Part shown: piece after piece, positions 57,841 through 64,000 of the stretch
Numbering within the stretch: the first letter of the stretch is position 1
Layout of the letters: each line of letters opens with the position of its first letter
NCBI GenBank assembly: GCA_018292915.2
Contig: JACVVK020000193.1
Span: 1,085,001 to 1,149,000 of the forward strand
Direction of reading: 5' to 3'
DNA: 64,000 bases
Source of the DNA: Batillaria attramentaria
Taxonomy: Eukaryota > Mollusca > Gastropoda > Batillariidae
The notes under the pieces: generated by a model
The model's input: the letters and a program-made list of their open reading frames with translations, nothing else
Databases searched by the model: none
What the model was told of the DNA's origin: nothing
Translations under genes and position numbers: made by a program

Positions 57841-60038
57841 AAGTAAAAAGGCCAACAACACACGGACCAGGTACAACGTTGGCCTACTCAGGAACACAGA
57901 GACACAAGCAGCATTCCGGATCAGCCTTTCCAACAGGTTCCAGCCACTGCAAGACCTGATAGAAGACAGTGGAATGGATATCGAGACACAGTGGGAACAC
58001 AGCAAGAAACTCTGGCACGACACATGCGAAGAGGTCCTTGGCAAGAGAAAGACCCAACACAAGGAATGGATCTCTGCTGATACCATCCAGAAGCTGGAAG
58101 TTAGGAAAAAGAAGAAAACTGCACTGAACACGAGCCGAACAAGAAGAGCTAAGGCAAAGGCACAGGAAGAATACACAGCAGCTGACAGAGAAGTGAAGAG
58201 GAGCACCAGAAAGGACAAGAGGGACTACATCGACGACCTGGCCAATCAAGCAGAGGAAGCAGCTGGACAAGGGAACCTAAAAGACCTGTACCAGGTGACC
58301 AAGAAGCTCGCAGGCAAATTTCAGCAGACAGACAAACCAGTGAAGGACAAGAACGGGCACCCACTGACAACAACTGAGGAACAGCTGAAGCGATGGGCAG
58401 AACACTTCAGGGAGCTGTTAAATCGCCCCATCCCTGAAACACCACCAGACATCCCGCCAGCTGAGACAGAACTACCCATCAACTGCGACAAGCCCTCTAA
58501 GGCGGAGATCAGGAAAGCCATCATGACACTGAGAAATGGGAAAGCTGCAGGGCCGGACGAGATACCAGCAGAAGCCATCAAAGCAGACACAGAGACAGCC
58601 GTCAACATGCTGCACAGCCTATTCAGCAAGATCTGGGAGAAGGAAGAGGTGCCAGCCCAGTGGAAAGAAGGGATCGTCATCAAGCTGCCAAAGAAAGGGG
58701 ACCTCAGGGACTGCAGCAACTACCGAGGGATCATGCTCCTGTCAGTGCCAGGCAAGGTTCTCAACAGAATTCTACTGGAGAGGATGAGGGAGGCAGTCGA
58801 CCCTATGCTCCGAGACCAGCAGGCGGGCTTTCGCAGGAACAGGTCCTGCGCTGACCAGATCGCCAGCCTACGCATCATCGTTGAGCAGTCACTGGAGTGG
58901 AACTCCCCCCTCTACATCAACTTCATAGACTATGAGAAGGCCTTCGACAGTGTAGACAGAGAGGCGCTGTGGAAGCTGCTAAGGCACTATGGAGTTCCCG
59001 GGAAGATCATCTCCCTGATTCAGTGCACCTACAAAGACATGAGCTGCAGGATTGCCCATGCCGGCCAGTTGTCAGAAAGCTTCGAGGTGAAGACCGGAGT
59101 CCGCCAGGGATGCCTGTTGTCCCCGTTCCTCTTCCTCCTGGTCATCGACTGGATCATGAAGACCACCACAACAGGCAGGAAAAACGGGATACAGTGGACA
59201 CTCTGGACGCAGCTGGATGACCTCGACTTTGCGGACGACCTGGCGCTCCTGTCTCACAGCCACAGCCAGATGCAGGACAAGACTACATGCCTGGAAGCCA
59301 CATCAGCCGGAACAGGGCTCAAGATCAACAGGAGGAAAACCGAGCTGATGAAGATCAACACCACTGCCAACACACCAGTCACAGTCGGTGGAGAGTCCAT
59401 CAGGGAGGTAGAGTCCTTTGTCTACCTGGGGAGTGTGGTTGATGGACAGGGAGGCACAGACCGAGACGTCACAGCCAGAATCGGCAAGGCAAGAGCAGCT
59501 ATGGTCATGCTGAAGAACATCTGGGCATCCAAAGTTGTCAGCATAAGAACCAAACTTCGCATCTTCAACTCCAACGTGAAGTCAGTTCTGCTCTACGGAT
59601 GCGAAACATGGAGGACAACGAAGACAATGACAACGAAGACGATGCAGCAGAAGATCCAGACATTTCTCAACACCTGTCTGAGGCGCATCTTCAACATCCG
59701 ATGGCCAGAGAAGATCCGGAACGAAGAGCTGTGGGAGCGAGCAGGGCAGGAACCAGCGGCCAAGCAGATCCTGCGGAGGAAGTGGGGCTGGATTGGACAC
59801 ACCCTCAGGAAGCCAGCATCCAGCACCACACGCCAAGCCCTGACATGGAACCCACAGGGGAAAAGGAAGAGAGGCCGGCCTCGCAACAGCTGGAGGCGGG
59901 ACACTGAGGCAGAGTTATATAAGCAGGGGACCAACTGGACTGGAGTGGCAAGAATAGCCCAGAACAGAGTGCGATGGCGAAGGGTTGTCGATGGCCTATG
60001 CTCCACGTGGAGCCAGGGGCCTAAGTAAGTAAAAAGGC
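57841..60038 (+). mobile_element. 5'-truncated RTE-type LINE with 12-bp target-site duplication
   Basis: AAGTAAAAAGGC occurs at 57841-57852 and again at 60027-60038, directly bordering the element. The body (57853-60026) ends almost at the stop codon, with a minimal 3' end GGGCCTAAGTAAGT. Near-absence of a 3' UTR and a tiny tandem tail are RTE-clade traits. The endonuclease is lost by 5' truncation. Confidence 0.9.
57854..60028 (+). CDS. RTE-type reverse transcriptase, open over its whole preserved length
   Basis: The frame is open from the truncation point (NTRTRYNVGLLRNTETQAAF, the linker after the endonuclease) to a stop at 60026-60028. The first in-frame ATG at 57974 gives 684 residues. 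RT motifs, with approximate residue numbers from that ATG, are LPKKGDLRDCSNYRGIMLLS (235-255), INFIDYEKAFDSVD (motif A, about 315), GVRQGCLLSPFLFLLVIDW (motif B, about 373) and LDFADDLALLS (motif C, about 416). The C-terminal block has GRPRNSWRRDTEAEL and VRWRRVVDGLCSTWSQGPK. The lack of any frameshift or stop in 2.2 kb, with an intact target-site duplication, points to a recent insertion. It has no promoter or endonuclease of its own. Confidence 0.9.
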   Translation, partial: NNTRTRYNVGLLRNTETQAAFRISLSNRFQPLQDLIEDSGMDIETQWEHSKKLWHDTCEEVLGKRKTQHKEWISADTIQKLEVRKKKKTALNTSRTRRAKAKAQEEYTAADREVKRSTRKDKRDYIDDLANQAEEAAGQGNLKDLYQVTKKLAGKFQQTDKPVKDKNGHPLTTTEEQLKRWAEHFRELLNRPIPETPPDIPPAETELPINCDKPSKAEIRKAIMTLRNGKAAGPDEIPAEAIKADTETAVNMLHSLFSKIWEKEEVPAQWKEGIVIKLPKKGDLRDCSNYRGIMLLSVPGKVLNRILLERMREAVDPMLRDQQAGFRRNRSCADQIASLRIIVEQSLEWNSPLYINFIDYEKAFDSVDREALWKLLRHYGVPGKIISLIQCTYKDMSCRIAHAGQLSESFEVKTGVRQGCLLSPFLFLLVIDWIMKTTTTGRKNGIQWTLWTQLDDLDFADDLALLSHSHSQMQDKTTCLEATSAGTGLKINRRKTELMKINTTANTPVTVGGESIREVESFVYLGSVVDGQGGTDRDVTARIGKARAAMVMLKNIWASKVVSIRTKLRIFNSNVKSVLLYGCETWRTTKTMTTKTMQQKIQTFLNTCLRRIFNIRWPEKIRNEELWERAGQEPAAKQILRRKWGWIGHTLRKPASSTTRQALTWNPQGKRKRGRPRNSWRRDTEAELYKQGTNWTGVARIAQNRVRWRRVVDGLCSTWSQGPK

Positions 60039-60305
60039 GTGATTGTTGCACAGCGGGCAAAACAGGACATTAATCATACAATCTATCAGTCGGATCTGTT
60101 GATTTTAATCATGCAGAGGAAAATATGACTCCAAAGCACAATCGTCACTAAAGTATGTCAATGTCAAGATGACATGTACCCTAAATGGTGTTTTGTTGCA
60201 TATGATTTTCCTCCAAGGACATTTCAGTCCTTCCTGGCGGACGTCCTCAAACTGTAAAAATAAATTAAAAATCAAGCAGGGAAGGCAAATGTCACCCCCC
60301 CCCCT

Positions 60306-60353
<48 letters not shown>

Positions 60354-60956
60354 CTTCAATCCCACAGTCACCATCACAAGCCCCCCCCCCCCTACCCCCC
60401 ACCCCCACTCATCCCAGCTCTCGCCACCAGGGACTGACCTGGATCCACGTTAAAAAAAAACAATGCAAAACAAAAACACTCGTCATAAAGCCTGCCATTA
60501 ACTGGAAACGTGACTGACCTCACAATGTCCTCACAAAATCTTATCACCAACATTTCCTGAAGCTTTATATTAAATATTGAAAGACGGCGAGTAAGCCTTG
60601 GTCTGCTCAGCATGACCATAAAACGTTTCCCAGAATCGTTCATTGCTGGTTCCTGTTGCAGACGCAATAGCAGAGGCCACGGTCATGCTGTACTCATCCC
60701 GAGGCCGGAATCCGCAACCCCAGTTTTCTCAGAAACCCCGTAATTCGCTTCTACAAGAACACTTCATGCGCGTGGGTTGAGCCAGCTCTATATATGCATG
60801 TACACCATGGAGCCAAACACCGGAAAGACATGGCGACGCTGATTATTATGTACGATCTAGCAAGAGCGAAACTTCTATTTCCGAACACGAGAGGGGGAGT
60901 GAGAAAAACAGGATACAAGTCATGTCAGACAGTGACCCTGACCGGCCTTTCTAATT

Positions 60957-60994
<38 letters not shown>

Positions 60995-61447
60995 AGAGAG
61001 AGCCGGGGAGAGAGAGCCGGGGAGAGAGAGCCGGGGAGCCTGAGAGAGAGAGAGAGAGAGCGAGAGCGAGAGAGAGAGGTCACCAAGACCAGTGAAATAC
61101 TAGTAATTACCATACAATGCCGTTAGAACGTGAGAACCTGGTGTCTCACTAAGTTTGAGTGACGATGCATAATCATGTCTATTGTTTAGTGGCACAAATG
61201 ATGAAACTGCAAGTGTCAACATACTTGGTTATGCGTGCGCATGACTCATTGCATTGTGCTCACTGCAGGGAAAGCCAGAACCTGCCTGGATTTTACACAA
61301 TGTACGGAGGCAAAGCCTTGATTCATTTCCGAAGACAAGCTGTTGTTTGTTGGTGTTGTTTTAGCCCCCCCCCCCCCCGCCCCCCCCCCCCCCCCCTCTT
61401 TTTCCGCTGTGTGTGTGTGTGTCAGTGTGTGTGTGTGTGTGTCAGTG

Positions 61448-61485
<38 letters not shown>

Positions 61486-62572
61486 CCTTTTTCCTATTCC
61501 ACTCAAAAAAGCACTCAGAAAACCTCGCCCACAGTTGAGGAATAGCACGTATCTACTTGCAAGCTGACGTGACCTAATTGGGTCAGACAGGCAGTGTGCA
61601 CGGCAACCTCACACAAACAGCACAGAGCAGCCGCAATCAGCCACATCACCTGACTCAGACACTGCAGTGCATGAAGGCCACGGAACTTAATCGAAATGTT
61701 TCCTGGGTGTTTGCGAGAATCGACATTAGCGCAGCCGCCCATTTGGCCATAGCTGAAACACAGTTTTAAAGGGTTTCAGTTTCTGTTAATACTGAAGCAT
61801 AGCCGGCCCACACCCTGGGCGTGACTGCCGGCACGACATAATTACACAGACCTAAACTTAGTAGTGTATGCACATCTGTTGCTGGGTGAACGTACTTGCC
61901 AACATGACTCACTGAGCTAAACGTTGAATGTGACTATCAGCCATTTACAGGTTTTCCGTTCTGAGAACTGTATCCGTCAGAACCAACGCCCATATCAGTG
62001 ATTCACAGTCACAAGACTGAATTAATCAATCTGTAATTAGCGACTGATATGAGTTGTCGGTCACTGAGCACATGCTGTCAGTTATAGTGTGTTTTCCGGG
62101 AGCAAGTCCAGATAAAGTTGATCTGACCGGCAATGTCAAGTTAACGTTGCCCAATACTGAACTTAATTATAAGTACAAACACTTCATTTTTTCGTGTAGT
62201 CTTATGTTCTACGTAAAACATCACTGAGTTCACAGAGTATCTTGTCATATTCCCCACCCCCCGATTCTCAATATGGACACGTGTCCAATTCAAATCAAAT
62301 GTCACGGAGTTAAAACAGTACAACGGTTGCTTCGTAATTACAAAAGCATTACTGAGACACATATACAGACATCACTGAGTGTAATCACTACTATAACTGT
62401 GCCGGTAAGGTCGATAATATCAATGCCTGAGGCCTTTAATGTCCTCCTGTATTCCAGCGATACATTCAAATTGATTTATCATTGGCACGGTCCTCTAGGG
62501 GAAATTCGTTCAGTGGAGTGTTGAACAATACGGATGAATGTGGAACACGTTTGTAGATGGTATCACTTATAC

Positions 62573-62611
<39 letters not shown>

Positions 62612-62752
62612 TACTGTCACACCCGCTACACTGTTGGCCGCAGCTGATCAGACCCCCGCCTCGCTTCACAAGTGGATGCTCAGCAGAGCGTGTCCGAGTT
62701 TGATGTAGAAACACCAACACAGCTACATGAGTGTCCCTGAATTGACAGGGAT

Positions 62753-62787
<35 letters not shown>

Positions 62788-64000
62788 GTGAGCACTGCCT
62801 CCAATAACCCCGCCAGCTGTTTGTGAAGTTTCATCGATCGCCGCCGCAACTGACATGTCTTCCCCGTCAGGCTATTTTCATCTGTTTGCTTTCCAGGATG
62901 TAAATTGTTGATACCGTAGCCCCAAGCTACAACTCCACCGTGTCAGAACACGACACAAACTCACTGTCTTCTCATTCAGTCCGACAAATAAAGCCCTGAG
63001 TCTTTAGCCATTTTTCAATAGACGGACCAACCCTTCAGGTAATACCAAGCCAAACATTATCTGAATTAAACCACAGCCTTTGGGTAGTGTACATTACAAA
63101 CGTGCCTACACGTGTATGTTATCATTATCAATACCCCCCCCCCCCTTCCAACCGCCTCCCCAAAGGAAACCCTGAGCAACCGCACGATCTGTGTCAACAA
63201 AGATGTACAGCACACAGCCGCCATTGTCCATGCTTTTGAGTAAATAAGGAATCGTCGGCAAGCACTTGAAGCCAACAATACAGTGTTTGTGTACGCGTCT
63301 AGCCAGACATTGCGAGTCGTATACATGATTAATGCAGATCATATGACAGGTGGCTTGGCGACGGCTGGCAAGGAAGCCGGCTGAAATGACTGCCATTACT
63401 GTCTGACCCGGCCTGCTCAGTTTTCAGACACTTCAGTTGTGATTCAGTCAGCCATGGCACAGTTAAGTCGTGGGCAACTCAAATCCGCGTTTACACAAAT
63501 CCCAGTCCGGTTGGGATAAACTCAGTGTTGATCACAAACAGTTACATCAGTTATTAACTTAAAGTATTACTACTGAAAGCACATCACTCCTCAGTACACA
63601 AAATGGCCGTATAAACAGCAAAACAGTTGCGTTACGTGGAAAAAAATTATGACGGTTAAACCGCTACTGAGGATATCCAACATTCTTTAACAGTTCCGCG
63701 TTATTGTGGGGCGACACTGCCTTGTTAAACCTCCTTATAGGTATGAAATAAATAAAAACAAATAGAATGTACGATTGATCTTCCCACTGTCAGCCCAACC
63801 GGGTCAGTGAACTACTAAGGCCAGAGAAAAAGAGCTCCTGTCTCTTTCACGTCTGGGAAACAATGGGAGACTAGACAATGCACACAGAACTGAGAATCTA
63901 TGAATTAGTGGGAGGTAGTCTGACGCAAGTCAAGTTACCGTATTCAGTTTAAAAAAAAAAATGAAAAAAAAAAATTCCGCCGGCGGCATGACTACAAGGC
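60039..64000. other. Intergenic, microsatellite-rich, no gene seen
   Basis: (CA)n 60309-60351, C runs near 60380-60395, (GT)n 60960-60991, C run 61365-61397, (GT)n 61409-61483, (CA)n 62574-62609 and 62757-62784, C run 63136-63147. No coding motif, TE protein or RNA gene was recognised on either strand. Confidence 0.5.
60994..61075. repeat. 14-bp minisatellite (three AGAGAGAGCCGGGG units) and (GA)n
   Basis: Three near-perfect tandem units at 60994-61037 followed by an interrupted (GA)n tract. Confidence 0.85.

Overview
The window looks like nuclear DNA of a lophotrochozoan animal, most likely a marine mollusc. The grounds are spliced exons with GT-AG borders, a very heavy load of (CA)n/(TG)n/(GA)n microsatellites, tRNA-derived SINEs, RTE- and CR1/Jockey-like LINEs, and several families of non-autonomous DNA transposons. 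No bacterial or organellar feature is seen. The species cannot be named from the sequence.

The main content is one candidate plus-strand gene of about 37 kb (7.7-44.9 kb). I assembled it by eye from 17 short exons whose splice phases all agree, giving about 500 codons; the 5' end is not found. The order is a short Pro exon (7.7 kb), a 12-nt micro-exon (11.9 kb), transmembrane (TM) exons at 12.6 and 14.1 kb, a 24-nt micro-exon (15.3 kb), TM exons at 18.3, 25.0 and 25.5 kb, a 16-nt exon (28.1 kb), a QPPQPT-repeat exon (31.0 kb), a three-exon module (34.7, 35.4, 36.5 kb), a second copy of that module (41.8, 42.5, 43.6 kb) and a Pro-rich terminal exon (44.7 kb). All TM exons are phase 1-1, and four of the five end in a basic cluster, three of them followed by WP[FI]. 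They therefore look like interchangeable membrane-anchor cassettes. The duplicated module carries an RRMYDIRNV motif resembling the recognition helix of E2F/DP winged-helix domains. It was doubled, in frame, by a ~6 kb tandem segmental duplication (31.5-37.4 kb and 38.6-44.6 kb). The exon indels between the copies are all multiples of three.

A complete type I hammerhead ribozyme fold lies in sense orientation in the intron at 30620-30675. Other introns hold a 2.05-kb foldback element (20.2-22.2 kb), an ATCG-rich MITE (16.1-16.9 kb), elements built of ~170-bp repeats full of TCAAGGTCA motifs, and a Ginger/KRBA2-like transposon remnant at the junction of the segmental duplication.

At the left edge, 161-507 is the terminal exon of another plus-strand gene encoding a Ser/Thr-rich protein with one TM helix. 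Two dead LINE copies follow (1.7-3.4 and 4.3-5.6 kb); the second contains a perfect 88-bp inverted duplication.

Downstream of 45 kb no host exon could be supported. The region holds SINEs, an old 1-kb tandem duplication (53.5-55.3 kb), a small hAT-like element (55.7-56.0 kb) and a 5'-truncated RTE-type LINE with an open 684-codon frame and a clean 12-bp target-site duplication (57841-60038). Exon calls rest on splice consensus and phase, with no transcript support.
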